From Acidisphaera sp. L21 (GTDB lineage Bacteria; Pseudomonadota; Alphaproteobacteria; Acetobacterales; Acetobacteraceae): a DNA stretch of 58,234 nt. Both the position numbers and the translations under genes were made by a program. The notes under the pieces were generated by a model. The model was not told the origin of the DNA, ran no database searches, and worked only from the letters and a program-made list of their open reading frames with translations. Location: assembly GCF_009765685.1 (NCBI RefSeq), contig NZ_LMUY01000145.1:245061-303294 (forward strand). Reading direction: 5' to 3'. Below are positions 36,117-44,919 of this stretch, in pieces. Numbering within the stretch: position 1 is the first letter of the stretch; each line of letters opens with the position of its first letter.

Positions 36117-37781
36117 ATGACCGACACGCTGCGCATTGCGCTGGCACAAATTAATCTCCACGCCGGGCAGATCGAGGCCAACCTCGCCGCGATCCGCCGC
36201 GCCAGGGCCGAGGGCGCAAGGCTTGGCGCCGACCTCGTCGTCACTCCCGAATTCTCCGTCGGCGGCTATCAGCCGGAGGATCTGGTCCGCCGTCCCGACT
36301 ACGTCGCCGCCTGCGAGGCGGCCGTCGCCACCCTTGCCGCCGACACGGCCGATGGCGGTCCCGGCCTGATCGTGGGCGGCCCATGGCGCGACGGCCCGCA
36401 TTTGCACAACGCCGCCTTCGTGCTGGATGGCGGCCGGATCACGACGCGCCGGGCCAAGCACGAACTGCCCAATTACGGCGTGTTCGACGAAAAGCGCGTA
36501 TTCGATGCCGGTCCCGCCCCCGGCCCGGTATCCTTCCGCGGCTTCCGCCTCGGCCTGATGATTTGCGAGGACTGGTGGTACCCCGACGTCGCGGAAACCT
36601 TGGCCGAAAGCGGCGCCGAGATGCTGCTGTCGATCAACGGCTCCCCGTTCGAGGACGGCAAGCCCGCCCGCCGCATCGACCTGGCCGTCCGGCGCGTGGT
36701 CGAAACCGGCCTCGCCTGCGTCTTCTGCGCCATGGTCGGCGGCCAGGACGAAGTGGTGTTCGACGGCGCGTCCTTCGTGCTGAACCCCGACCGCTCCCTA
36801 GCCGTGCAGATGCCGTTCTTCGAGGAAAGCGTGACGCTGACCGCGTGGACCCGGCAGGGCGAAATCCTGGTCTGCACCCCACAGCCGCCAGCCAAGGAAC
36901 CGGATCGCTTGGCGTCGATCTATCGCTGCCTGGTCCTTGGTTTGGCGGATTACGTTCGCAAGAACCGCTTCCCCGGAATCCTGCTTGGCCTGTCCGGCGG
37001 CATCGACTCGGCTCTATCGGCCGCGGTCGCGGTCGATGCGCTCGGCCCGGCCAGGGTGCGCGCGGTGATGATGCCGTCGCCCTACACCGGCCAGCACTCG
37101 CTGGAGGACGCCGCCGCCTGCGCCCACTTGCTCGGCATACGCTGCGACACGGTGCCGATCGCCCCCGCCATGGGCGCGTTCGACCAGGTGCTCGCCCCGC
37201 TGTTCCAGGGCCGCCAATCCGACACCACCGAGGAAAACATCCAGGCCCGCTCCCGTGGGCTGATCCTGATGGCGCTGTCGAACAAGTTCGGCGACATGCT
37301 GCTGACCACGGGCAACAAGAGCGAGATGTCGGTGGGCTACGCCACGCTGTACGGCGATATGTGCGGCGGCTATTCCGTGCTGAAGGACGTCTACAAGACC
37401 ACCGTCTTCGACCTATGCCGCTGGCGCAACGCCAACCACCCACCCCACGCGCTCGGCCCGACCGGCCCGGTGATGCCCGATCGCGTGATCAGCAAACCAC
37501 CCTCCGCCGAGCTGAAGCACGACCAGACCGATCAGGACTCCCTGCCGCCCTATGCCGAGTTGGACGCCATCCTCGCCGGGCTGGTGGAGGCGGAGCGGTC
37601 GGTCGACGACATGGCGGCCAGCGGCTTCGACCGCGCCACCGTGCTGCGCGTCTGGCGGATGCTGGACCGCGCCGAATACAAGCGCCGCCAGGCCCCGCCC
37701 GGCGTGAAGATTACCGCCCGCGCCTTCGGACGGGACCGTCGCTACCCCATAACGAATGGATATACCGAGTTGGTGGCCTAA
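36117..37781 (+). CDS. nadE: Glutamine-dependent NAD+ synthetase
   Basis: Amidates deamido-NAD to NAD using glutamine. The 554-residue product has an N-terminal nitrilase-type glutaminase domain with the catalytic triad E45 (VVTPEFS), K114 (RAKHELPNY) and C150 (LMICEDWW), and a C-terminal ammonia-dependent synthetase with the P-loop LSGGIDSA (about 292-299) and TTGNKSEMSVGY. The length is typical of the two-domain form. Its stop overlaps the next gene by one base (TAATG). Confidence 0.97.
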   Translation: MTDTLRIALAQINLHAGQIEANLAAIRRARAEGARLGADLVVTPEFSVGGYQPEDLVRRPDYVAACEAAVATLAADTADGGPGLIVGGPWRDGPHLHNAAFVLDGGRITTRRAKHELPNYGVFDEKRVFDAGPAPGPVSFRGFRLGLMICEDWWYPDVAETLAESGAEMLLSINGSPFEDGKPARRIDLAVRRVVETGLACVFCAMVGGQDEVVFDGASFVLNPDRSLAVQMPFFEESVTLTAWTRQGEILVCTPQPPAKEPDRLASIYRCLVLGLADYVRKNRFPGILLGLSGGIDSALSAAVAVDALGPARVRAVMMPSPYTGQHSLEDAAACAHLLGIRCDTVPIAPAMGAFDQVLAPLFQGRQSDTTEENIQARSRGLILMALSNKFGDMLLTTGNKSEMSVGYATLYGDMCGGYSVLKDVYKTTVFDLCRWRNANHPPHALGPTGPVMPDRVISKPPSAELKHDQTDQDSLPPYAELDAILAGLVEAERSVDDMAASGFDRATVLRVWRMLDRAEYKRRQAPPGVKITARAFGRDRRYPITNGYTELVA

Positions 37782-38146
37782 TGAGCGATCTGTTTGCGCC
37801 GGAGGGTGGCTGGAAGGTCCGCATCCTCGACCTCTCCGGCGCCTCCGACGACAAGCTGGTGGAGGAAGTCGCGGGCTTCCCCACGCTGATGCAGGCCAAC
37901 GCCTTCGCCCGCGCCTATGTCCGCGACAGTGTGGACCGCTGCCGCGCACCGGGCATGAGTTCGCGCGCCGTGCTGGACGCCTGGTTCGCCTTTGGCGAGG
38001 ACGCGGAGATCACCGACAACCCGCAGGGCGCCTGGCGCAGCGCCACCGAACTGGCCGAGTTCGGCGAGCGACCCGGCAGCGAAGAGGACCGCGATTGGCG
38101 CGCCCTCGATCCCCGCCTCGAAGAAGACGAGGACGACGAGGATTGA
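37781..38146 (+). CDS. Unrecognised small acidic protein coupled to nadE
   Basis: A 121-residue soluble protein without signal peptide. It has a structured-looking N-terminal part (KVRILDLSGASDDKLVEEVA; GFPTLMQANAFARAYVRDSV) and ends in a run of acidic residues (LEEDEDDED). The start shares a base with the nadE stop and the stop is four bases before the first permease gene, so it is locked between NAD synthesis and amino-acid import. I do not recognise a family. The acidic tail and small size recall adaptor or inhibitor proteins, which is only an impression. Confidence 0.75.
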   Translation: MSDLFAPEGGWKVRILDLSGASDDKLVEEVAGFPTLMQANAFARAYVRDSVDRCRAPGMSSRAVLDAWFAFGEDAEITDNPQGAWRSATELAEFGERPGSEEDRDWRALDPRLEEDEDDED

Positions 38147-38150
38147 CAGT

Positions 38151-38861
38151 TTGACGGCGCTCGCCCCGCTCGGGTTTGGACCAGAGGGCTGGGGCGCCGC
38201 GCTATTGCTGGCGACAGGGATGACGCTGGCCGTGTCGGTCTGCGCCTTCTTCGCCGGGCTGGTGTTCGGCACCATGGGCGCGGCGGCCAAGCTGTCGGGC
38301 GGCCCGGTGCTGCGCAGCGTGGCGGGCGCCTACACCACGATCCTGCGTGGCATCCCGGATCTGCTGGTGATCTACCTGTTCTATTTCGGCGGTTCGGCCG
38401 CGATGACGCAGATCGCTACATGGCTCGGCGGCAGCGGCTTCTTCGGCTTGAACGGCTTCATGGTCGGCGTCCTAGCCGTCGGCATCGTCTCCGGCGCCTA
38501 CCAGACGGAGGTGCTGCGCGGTGCCTACAGCGCCATCCCCCGCGGCGAGATCGAGGCCGCCCGCGTCGCCGGCATGGGCCCGGCGCTGATGCTGCGCCGA
38601 ATCACCGGCCCGCTGGCCCTGCGCACCGCGCTGCCCGGCATGGGCAATGTCTGGCAGATGGTGCTGAAAGAATCGGCTCTGATCTCCGTCACCGGCCTGG
38701 TCGACCTCATGCGTCAGACCGAGGTAGCGGCCGGCTCCACCCGCCTGCCGTTTTTGTTCTACGCCACCGCCGCCTGCCTCTACCTCGTGCTCACCACCAT
38801 TTCCGCCACCCTCTTCCGCGGGGCGGAGCGCAGCACCCGGCGCGGCATGGCCCGCGCCTGA
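38151..38861 (+). CDS. Amino-acid ABC importer permease 1
   Basis: An inner-membrane permease of the HisQ/M family, 236 residues, about five spans. The inner-membrane loop that docks the ATPase is GEIEAARVAGMGPALMLRRI. There is no ATG at its head; TTG 38151 has GAGG nine bases upstream and opens just before the first span. The gene is four bases after the acidic unknown gene, and its stop overlaps the next permease start (TGATG). With the second permease and the ATPase it forms a polar amino-acid importer. Likely substrate: basic amino acids or derivatives, judged only from resemblance. Confidence 0.9.
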   Translation: MTALAPLGFGPEGWGAALLLATGMTLAVSVCAFFAGLVFGTMGAAAKLSGGPVLRSVAGAYTTILRGIPDLLVIYLFYFGGSAAMTQIATWLGGSGFFGLNGFMVGVLAVGIVSGAYQTEVLRGAYSAIPRGEIEAARVAGMGPALMLRRITGPLALRTALPGMGNVWQMVLKESALISVTGLVDLMRQTEVAAGSTRLPFLFYATAACLYLVLTTISATLFRGAERSTRRGMARA

Positions 38862-39529
38862 TGGCATTCATCGCCGACACCCTGCTGCAACTGCTCGCCG
38901 GGGTGCCGATGACGCTGGAGCTGACGGCGATTTCGGTTTCTGCCGGGGCCATACTTGCGGGCGTGCTGGCGCTGCTCACCCGGCTCGGCGGCCCGGCGAG
39001 TTGGATCGCGCGCGGCTACATCTTCGTCTTCCGTGGCTCGCCGCTGCTGGTGCAGATCTTCCTCATCTATTACGGGCTGGGCCAATTCCCCGCAGTGCGG
39101 CAGAGCCTGTTTTGGCCGTTCCTGCGCCAGCCCTGGTGGTGCGCGCTGCTGGCCCTGTCGCTGAACACCGCCGCCTATGGCGCCGAAGTCATCCGCGGCG
39201 GCCTGCTGGCCGTGCCGAAGGGCCAAATCGAAGCCGGCCGCGTGTGTGGCATGTCCACCTTCACGCTCTACCGCCGGGTCATCCTGCCGCTCGCACTGCG
39301 CCAGGCGCTTCCAGCCTACGGCAACGAGGTCATCATCATGGTGAAGTCCACCTCGCTCGCCAGCGTCATCACGCTGATGGAGGTCACCGGCATCGCCAAG
39401 GGCATCATCAGCGAGACGTTCCGCGCCCTGCCAGTCTTCGCCTGCGCGGCGGCGATCTATCTCGCGATCAACTTCACCATCGCCGGCGCGGTGCGTCTGC
39501 TGGAGCGTCGGCTGGGGGTGGCATCATGA
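38861..39529 (+). CDS. Amino-acid ABC importer permease 2
   Basis: The second HisQ/M-type permease, 222 residues with about five spans. Its docking loop is GQIEAGRVCGMSTFTLYRRV. Family sequence FVFRGSPLLVQIFLIYYGL occurs in the N-terminal third. The start shares one base with the end of permease 1, the stop overlaps the ATPase gene by four bases (ATGA). Would form a heterodimer with permease 1. Confidence 0.93.
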   Translation: MAFIADTLLQLLAGVPMTLELTAISVSAGAILAGVLALLTRLGGPASWIARGYIFVFRGSPLLVQIFLIYYGLGQFPAVRQSLFWPFLRQPWWCALLALSLNTAAYGAEVIRGGLLAVPKGQIEAGRVCGMSTFTLYRRVILPLALRQALPAYGNEVIIMVKSTSLASVITLMEVTGIAKGIISETFRALPVFACAAAIYLAINFTIAGAVRLLERRLGVAS

Positions 39530-40296
39530 CCGAGATCGCAGTGGCCGTCCGCGGCCTGGAAAAACGCTACGGCGCCATGCCGGTGCTGCGCGGCGTCTCG
39601 CTGGAGGCGCGAACCGGCGAGGTGATCTCCATCATCGGCGCCTCCGGCTCGGGCAAGAGCACGATGCTGCGCTGCATCCCCCTGCTGGAGGTGCCAGAGG
39701 CAGGGGAGGTGGGCGTCGCCGGCGAGTGGCTCCGCTGGCGCCCGAAAGGCACCGGCCGCGTCCCAGCCGACAAGGCGCAAGTCGCCGCCCTGCGTGCCCG
39801 CTTGGGTTTTGTGTTCCAGTCGTTCAACCTGTGGTCCCACCGCACCGTGCTGGGCAACGTCATCGAGGCGCCGGTGCACGTGCAGGGCCGCCCCCGCGCC
39901 GAGGCGATCGAGGAGGCGGAGGTGCTCCTGGCCAAGGTCGGCCTGGGCGACAAGCGCGATTCTTACCCGGCGCAGCTCTCCGGCGGCCAGCAGCAGCGCG
40001 TCGCCATCGCCCGCGCCCTCGCCATGCGCCCCGCCGCCCTGCTGCTGGACGAACCCACCAGCGCCCTGGACCCAGAGCTGGTCGGCGAGGTCCTACGTGT
40101 CATCCGCGCCCTGGCCGAGGAAGGCCGCACCATGCTGATCGTCACCCACGAGATGGGCTTCGCCCGCGACGTCTCCAGCCGCGCCATCTTCCTGCACCAG
40201 GGCATCATCGAGGAAGAGGGGCCACCCGCCCAGGTCTTCAACGACCCCATCAGCGACCGCTGCCGCCAATTCGTCACCAGCCATTTGCGGCGCTAG
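39526..40296 (+). CDS. Amino-acid ABC importer ATPase (HisP/GlnQ type)
   Basis: The 256-residue nucleotide-binding subunit: Walker A GASGSGKST (38-46), Q-loop in FVFQSFNLWSH, signature LSGGQQQR, Walker B LLLDEPTSALDPE and the switch histidine in VTHEMGFA. The FNLWSH loop is typical of the histidine/lysine/arginine/ornithine group. It closes the permease-permease-ATPase unit. Its last four bases overlap the end of the convergent flavin monooxygenase gene. The best candidate binding protein is encoded at 26090-26926. Confidence 0.95.
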   Translation: MTEIAVAVRGLEKRYGAMPVLRGVSLEARTGEVISIIGASGSGKSTMLRCIPLLEVPEAGEVGVAGEWLRWRPKGTGRVPADKAQVAALRARLGFVFQSFNLWSHRTVLGNVIEAPVHVQGRPRAEAIEEAEVLLAKVGLGDKRDSYPAQLSGGQQQRVAIARALAMRPAALLLDEPTSALDPELVGEVLRVIRALAEEGRTMLIVTHEMGFARDVSSRAIFLHQGIIEEEGPPAQVFNDPISDRCRQFVTSHLRR

Positions 40297-41402
40297 GCCG
40301 GTATTTCCGGGTAATCCATCCCGCTCATCGCCTTCGCCGCACCAATGCGCAGCCGCGTGCTGTGCGCCACCAGGCCCAACCCCAGCCGCCGCAACGGCTG
40401 CAGAGCGCCCGACCGATTCATGAGCGCCCGCGTCGCCAGATCCGTCACACGCAGCACCCGCTTGGCGACGGCGTGCCGCTCCTCCGCCCAGCGATCCACC
40501 GCCGCGCTGCGATCGCCGTCCGGCTGGGACAGCGCATGCGCCAACGCAAATGCGTCCTGAATGCCCAAATTCATCCCCTGCCCACCCACCGGTGAGTGGA
40601 TGTGCGCCGCATCGCCCAACAGCACGACCTGCCCATGCCGCACATGATCCGCCTGCCGCCGGCTGACCCGGAACGGCGACCACCAGGTCGGGTCACGCAA
40701 GCTCACCCCGTCCCGGGCGAACGGCTCCAGAGAATTTTCGGCCGGGGTCTGCGCGTCGTCGGGCAGCACCACGACCGAACGCCACTGGCCATCGGGCAAC
40801 GGGAAGAACACGCCCGGCCGCTCGCCGCCGGGAAAAGCGTGGATGCGCGCCGGTTCCAGCCCCGTCGCGGTGCAATCCACCAGCAAGAGATGTTCGGCAT
40901 ACTGCGCGCCAACGAACTGGGCGCCGACGCCATGGCGCACGGTGCTATGGGCACCATCGCAGCCGATGATCCAATCCGGCCGCACGACTTCTTCGGCCCC
41001 ATCGCCATGGCGCAACCGGGCCGCGCCGCCCTCCAGCGCCACGAATTCGACCGCGCGCTCGGCGGCGCCGAACGCGTCGTCCAGCAGGCGCTCGGTATCC
41101 TGCTGCGGCAGCATCATGATGGGCGGAAGGCTCGGATGAACCTGTGGCAGTTCGATCTGCACCGGGTGGCCAGCCCCGGCATGCACGCTGATCCCCTGCA
41201 CGTGCTGCCCGGCCGCCACGAACTGGTCGGCCAGACCGAAGCGCTGCATCACCTCCAGCGTGCGGGCCTGCACGCCCAGCGCCCGGGACCACGGCAGCCG
41301 CGCCGGCAGCTTGTCGATCACCCGGCAGGCAATGCCATGGCGACGTAACGCTAGACCGAGGGTGAGGCCGGTCGGACCGGCCCCAACAACGAGCACGTTC
41401 AT
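40293..41402 (-). CDS. FAD-dependent aromatic monooxygenase family protein (short form)
   Basis: A p-hydroxybenzoate-hydroxylase-fold flavoprotein of 369 residues: FAD motif VVGAGPTGLTLGLAL (about 5-19), the DG-type motif WIIGCDGAHSTVR and the second FAD motif LLGDAAHIHSPVGGQGMNLG. It lacks the C-terminal thioredoxin-like domain of phenol-type enzymes, which are over 500 residues. GAGGAGG lies upstream of ATG 41402. Substrate unknown; there is no catabolic operon around it. purS follows upstream on the same strand 25 bases away. Confidence 0.88.
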   Translation of the reverse strand: MNVLVVGAGPTGLTLGLALRRHGIACRVIDKLPARLPWSRALGVQARTLEVMQRFGLADQFVAAGQHVQGISVHAGAGHPVQIELPQVHPSLPPIMMLPQQDTERLLDDAFGAAERAVEFVALEGGAARLRHGDGAEEVVRPDWIIGCDGAHSTVRHGVGAQFVGAQYAEHLLLVDCTATGLEPARIHAFPGGERPGVFFPLPDGQWRSVVVLPDDAQTPAENSLEPFARDGVSLRDPTWWSPFRVSRRQADHVRHGQVVLLGDAAHIHSPVGGQGMNLGIQDAFALAHALSQPDGDRSAAVDRWAEERHAVAKRVLRVTDLATRALMNRSGALQPLRRLGLGLVAHSTRLRIGAAKAMSGMDYPEIPA

Positions 41403-41427
41403 CGCACGGCCTCCTCTCCCGAAAATG

Positions 41428-41673
41428 CTACGGCGTGGGCAGATCCACCCGGAAGCTCTCGATCACGGTGTTGGCCAGCAGCTTGCGGGCCATGTCCTCA
41501 CCAAATTGACGTGCGCGCGCCGGATCGGTTTCCGCCAGATCCAACTCGATCACCTTGCCGGCGCGAACCTCGTTCAGCCCGGCAAAGCCCAAATTCCCCA
41601 ACGCATGCCCGATCGCGCGGCCCTGCGGGTCCAGCACGCCGTCCTTCAGCATGACCGTCACGACAATTTTCAT
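41428..41673 (-). CDS. purS: Phosphoribosylformylglycinamidine synthase subunit PurS
   Basis: The small subunit that joins PurQ to PurL in the FGAM synthase complex. The 81-residue product opens [20 protein letters not shown], the PurS hallmark, and continues to the conserved [12 protein letters not shown] end. Its start overlaps the purC stop by four bases (ATGA), with GGAGG in front inside purC. Its partners purQ and purL are 11-14 kb away on the other strand. Confidence 0.96.
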   Translation of the reverse strand: MKIVVTVMLKDGVLDPQGRAIGHALGNLGFAGLNEVRAGKVIELDLAETDPARARQFGEDMARKLLANTVIESFRVDLPTP

Positions 41674-42434
41674 TGCATCGCCTCCGGACCCTTCAAATCG
41701 CGCGACCCGGCCTCCGGCAAAATGCCCAGGCGGCGGGCGACCTCCTGATAGGCCTCCTCCACCCGCCCCAGATCCCGCCGGAACCGGTCCTTATCCATCT
41801 TCTCGTTCGTCTTGCTGTCCCACAAACGGCAATTATCCGGGCTGATCTCGTCGGCCAGGACGATGCGCATGTCGTCATCCTCCCAAAGCCGGCCGTACTC
41901 GACCTTGAAGTCGATCAGCGTGATGCCGACGCCCAGGAACAGGCCGGACAGGAAGTCGTTCACCCGCAGCGTCAGCGCCACGATGTCGTCCATGTCGGCG
42001 GTATTGGCCCAGCCGAATGCGGTGATGTGTTCCTCCGCGACCATCGGGGCGTTGAGCGCCTCGTTCTTATAATAGTACTCGATGATGGAGCGGGGCAGGC
42101 GAGTGCCCTCCGGAATGCCCAGCCGGGTGGACAACGACCCGGCGGCCACGTTGCGCACCACCACCTGCAACGGGATGATCTCGACTTCGCGGATCAGTTG
42201 CTCGCGCATGTTCAGCCGGCGCACGAAATGGGTCGGCACGCCGATCTCACCCAACCGCACCATCAGATACTCGCTGATGCGGTTGTTCAGCACACCCTTG
42301 CCGGTGATGATCCCCTTCTTGGTGCCGTTGGCCGTGGAGGCATCGTCCTTGAAATATTGCACCAAGGTTCCGGGCTCGGGTCCCTCGAACAGTACTTTGG
42401 CCTTGCCCTCATAGAGCTGCCTACGGCGAGCCAT
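41670..42434 (-). CDS. purC: Phosphoribosylaminoimidazole-succinocarboxamide synthase
   Basis: SAICAR synthetase joins CAIR and aspartate in purine synthesis. The 254-residue product starts [16 protein letters not shown], then [14 protein letters not shown] and [15 protein letters not shown], all standard. AAGGA lies nine bases before ATG 42434. It is coupled to purS. The NRDE-family gene (42499-43215) precedes it on the same strand with a 64-base gap; that gap shows no obvious promoter to me. Confidence 0.97.
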   Translation of the reverse strand: MARRRQLYEGKAKVLFEGPEPGTLVQYFKDDASTANGTKKGIITGKGVLNNRISEYLMVRLGEIGVPTHFVRRLNMREQLIREVEIIPLQVVVRNVAAGSLSTRLGIPEGTRLPRSIIEYYYKNEALNAPMVAEEHITAFGWANTADMDDIVALTLRVNDFLSGLFLGVGITLIDFKVEYGRLWEDDDMRIVLADEISPDNCRLWDSKTNEKMDKDRFRRDLGRVEEAYQEVARRLGILPEAGSRDLKGPEAMQ

Positions 42435-42498
42435 TATCCGTATCCTTGTGTGAGACGCGCCCTATAGCAGCCGTAATGCCCCCTCGCCACCCGCGCAA

Positions 42499-43215
42499 TC
42501 AAGTGATGGGAGAGAACGGCACGTTGCCGGTGCGCCCGGCGGCAAACAGCCAGGTGGCCCGCCCCTGCGCCGGAACACCCACCAGGGAGCCGCAGACCGT
42601 GCCGAACCCCGCCTCGCCCGGCACGCTCAACGACGCGGCCCGGGGGCCTGCGCCATCCGCCAGCAGGACCGGCCACGCGCCCCAATCCGGCGGCATGGGT
42701 GCGGCGGCGGCACGGAACCGCGGTAGATGCCTGGCGACGCGCGGGCTGCTCTCATCGTCCGGATCGTGCGACGTGACCATGTGCAGGCCCGGTTCCAGCG
42801 TCACCAAATCCAACCGCCCGTCTTCATCGTTGCGGACGAACCAGACGCCGCTGCGGTCCGCCAGAACCAGGTTGAAGCTGCGGTAACTGGCGCCACGTAC
42901 CGTCATAACCGCCTGAGCCGCTTCTAATGCAGACGCGTGCTCCAGCGCCATCAACGGCAGCATGCCTCGGCTGAGCTTGCCCGCTGCCGGCCCCAAACTG
43001 CCCGGCCTGTTCAACACGGCCGCCACTACGCCAGCGGGGTTCATACCCATCCAGGTGCCGCCGGCGGTCCGATCCCGTCCAGCGATCACGCCGGGTCGCT
43101 CATTCCAATACGCTGCCGGGGGATCCCATGGCCGATCCAGGCGCTCGTCCCGGTTGGCGGCAAGCAAAAGCGGCCAGGCATGACCTGGCCGCTGTAGAGT
43201 GATCACGGTGCACAC
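42499..43215 (-). CDS. NRDE-family (TANGO2-like) protein
   Basis: The 238-residue product belongs to the NRDE/TANGO2 family, named for the motif seen here as AANRDERLDRPW (about residues 19-30). The N-terminus MCTV leaves a cysteine exposed after Met removal, as in Ntn-hydrolases, and GGTWMGMNPAGVVAAVLNRP is the other conserved block. Proposed roles include haem handling and lipid metabolism; none is established for bacteria. It lies between the secreted small protein and purC, all minus strand. Confidence 0.9.
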   Translation of the reverse strand: MCTVITLQRPGHAWPLLLAANRDERLDRPWDPPAAYWNERPGVIAGRDRTAGGTWMGMNPAGVVAAVLNRPGSLGPAAGKLSRGMLPLMALEHASALEAAQAVMTVRGASYRSFNLVLADRSGVWFVRNDEDGRLDLVTLEPGLHMVTSHDPDDESSPRVARHLPRFRAAAAPMPPDWGAWPVLLADGAGPRAASLSVPGEAGFGTVCGSLVGVPAQGRATWLFAAGRTGNVPFSPIT

Positions 43216-43245
43216 GCGACCTATAATGGGCGCGTGCAGCTAGCG

Positions 43246-43476
43246 TTACCAGCGGTGGCCGTGCCGCCAGCGGCGCTCTTCCCACCGATGGTGGCGCACC
43301 CACTGCCGGTGACGCCACTCGCGATGATGATAGCCGCCATAATATTGGATCGGCTGAACCAGCGACGCTGCCGGAACCGTGTCCAAACGCGCCACGGGCG
43401 CCGCCGAAGCAGAACCGATAGCACCCGCGCCAATCAGGCCGGCGAGGGCAGTCAAGGTCAACAAGGTCTTACGCAT
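43246..43476 (-). CDS. Small secreted His/Trp/Arg-rich peptide
   Basis: The 76-residue product has a clear signal peptide (about 1-25, cleavage after GSASA) and a mature part of about 51 residues, the last 30 of which are dominated by His, Trp and Arg (for example HREWRHRQWVRHHRW). That composition suggests binding of metal, nucleic acid or membrane surface. The start is well supported: AGGAGG lies eight bases before ATG 43476. No known family is recognised beyond similar short periplasmic peptides often seen in this group of bacteria. It is flanked by purB and the NRDE gene. Confidence 0.8.
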   Translation of the reverse strand: MRKTLLTLTALAGLIGAGAIGSASAAPVARLDTVPAASLVQPIQYYGGYHHREWRHRQWVRHHRWEERRWRHGHRW

Positions 43477-43560
43477 CAGGGGGACCTCCTAAATGATCCA
43501 TGCTCTAACTACGCAGCAATCAAGTCGGTTCCCAGGCGCAATTATGATAACATCAGGGCG

Positions 43561-44919
43561 TCATTCCGCCGCCATTGCGGAGGCTTGCGGGCCGAATACC
43601 CGGTCGAACACCTGGTCCACCGCCCGCAAATGCATCGCCGGGTCCATCGCGGCATCCACCGCCGCGGGCGTGATGCGCCCGGCGACGTCCGGGTCGGCCA
43701 GCAGATTGTCGCGGAAGCCGCGTCCGTCGGGCTTGCCGAGGTTCTCCCACGTCGCCATCGCGTTGCGCTGCACGATGCGATAGGCGTCCTCACGCAGAAT
43801 GCCGGCCCGGGTCAGCGCCAGCAGCACCTCGCCGCTATGCACCACGCCGCCCAGGCTCTCCAGGTTGGCCAGCATCCGCTCCGGATGCACCACCAGTTTC
43901 TCCATCATCCCGGCCAGCCGCATCAGCGCGAAATCCAGTGCCTGGGTCGCGTCCGGACCGATCACCCGCTCCACGCTGCTATGGCTGATGTCCCGCTCGT
44001 GCCACAGCGCCACATTCTCCAGCGCCGGCACGGCGGCGGCGCGCACGATGCGGGCCAGCCCGGTCAGGTTCTCGCTCAACACCGGGTTGCGCTTGTGCGG
44101 CATCGCCGAGCTACCCTTTTGCCCGGCGTGGAAGAACTCCTCCGCCTCCCGCACCTCGCTACGCTGCAGGTGCCGCACCTCGATGGATAGCCGCTCCACC
44201 GCGCTGGCGATCACCGCCAGGGTGCAGAAGAACTGCGCATGCCGGTCGCGCGCGATCACCTGCGTCGACACCGGCTCGATCGCCAGGCCCAGCGTGCGCG
44301 CCACGTGCGCCTCCACCAGCGGATCCAAATGCGCGTAGGTGCCGACTGCGCCCGAAATCGCGCAGACCGCGACTTCCGCCCGGGCGGCGACCAGCCGAGC
44401 CCGATTGCGCGCGAACTCGGCGTAATGCCCGGCCAGCTTCAGCCCGAACGATGTCGGCTCGGCATGGATGCCGTGGCTGCGGCCGATGGTCAGCGTGTAT
44501 TTATGCTCGATCGCTCGCCGCTTCAGCGCTGTCAGCACCGCGTCCAAATCCGCCAGCAACAAATCCGCCGCCTGGGTCAGTTGCAGCGACAGCGTGGTGT
44601 CCAGCACGTCGCTGCTGGTCATGCCCTGGTGCACGAAGCGGCTCTCCGCCCCCACGCCCTCGGCCAACCAGGTCAGGAACGCGATCACGTCATGCCGCGT
44701 TTCGGCCTCGATCGCGTCGATCCGGTCGATATCGCTTTCATCCATGGCATCCAGCATCGGCTGCCCCTTGGCACGGATCGCGATAGCGGCTTCCTTCGGG
44801 ATCGTGCCCAGCGCGGCCATGCCATCGGCAGCCGCGGCCTCGATGGCGAACCACAGGCGATATCGATTCACGGGCGCCCAGATGGCGGCCATATCCGGGC
44901 GGGTGTAACGCGGAACCAT
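43561..44919 (-). CDS. purB: Adenylosuccinate lyase
   Basis: Cleaves SAICAR and adenylosuccinate in purine synthesis. The 452-residue product has the fumarase/aspartase-superfamily signature GSSAMPHKRNP (about 279-289), HQGMTSSDVLDT with substrate-binding residues and GRSHGIHAEPTSFG with the catalytic histidine. AAGGAG lies nine bases before ATG 44919. This start codon overlaps the ATG of the divergent TerC gene (CCATGG), so the two genes share their starts. Confidence 0.97.
   Translation of the reverse strand: MVPRYTRPDMAAIWAPVNRYRLWFAIEAAAADGMAALGTIPKEAAIAIRAKGQPMLDAMDESDIDRIDAIEAETRHDVIAFLTWLAEGVGAESRFVHQGMTSSDVLDTTLSLQLTQAADLLLADLDAVLTALKRRAIEHKYTLTIGRSHGIHAEPTSFGLKLAGHYAEFARNRARLVAARAEVAVCAISGAVGTYAHLDPLVEAHVARTLGLAIEPVSTQVIARDRHAQFFCTLAVIASAVERLSIEVRHLQRSEVREAEEFFHAGQKGSSAMPHKRNPVLSENLTGLARIVRAAAVPALENVALWHERDISHSSVERVIGPDATQALDFALMRLAGMMEKLVVHPERMLANLESLGGVVHSGEVLLALTRAGILREDAYRIVQRNAMATWENLGKPDGRGFRDNLLADPDVAGRITPAAVDAAMDPAMHLRAVDQVFDRVFGPQASAMAAE

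Noticed and set aside
34728-36461. Long minus-strand frame opposite the nicotinate phosphoribosyltransferase gene
   Set aside because: It runs across the conserved plus-strand gene and both its flanks and has no recognisable motif.
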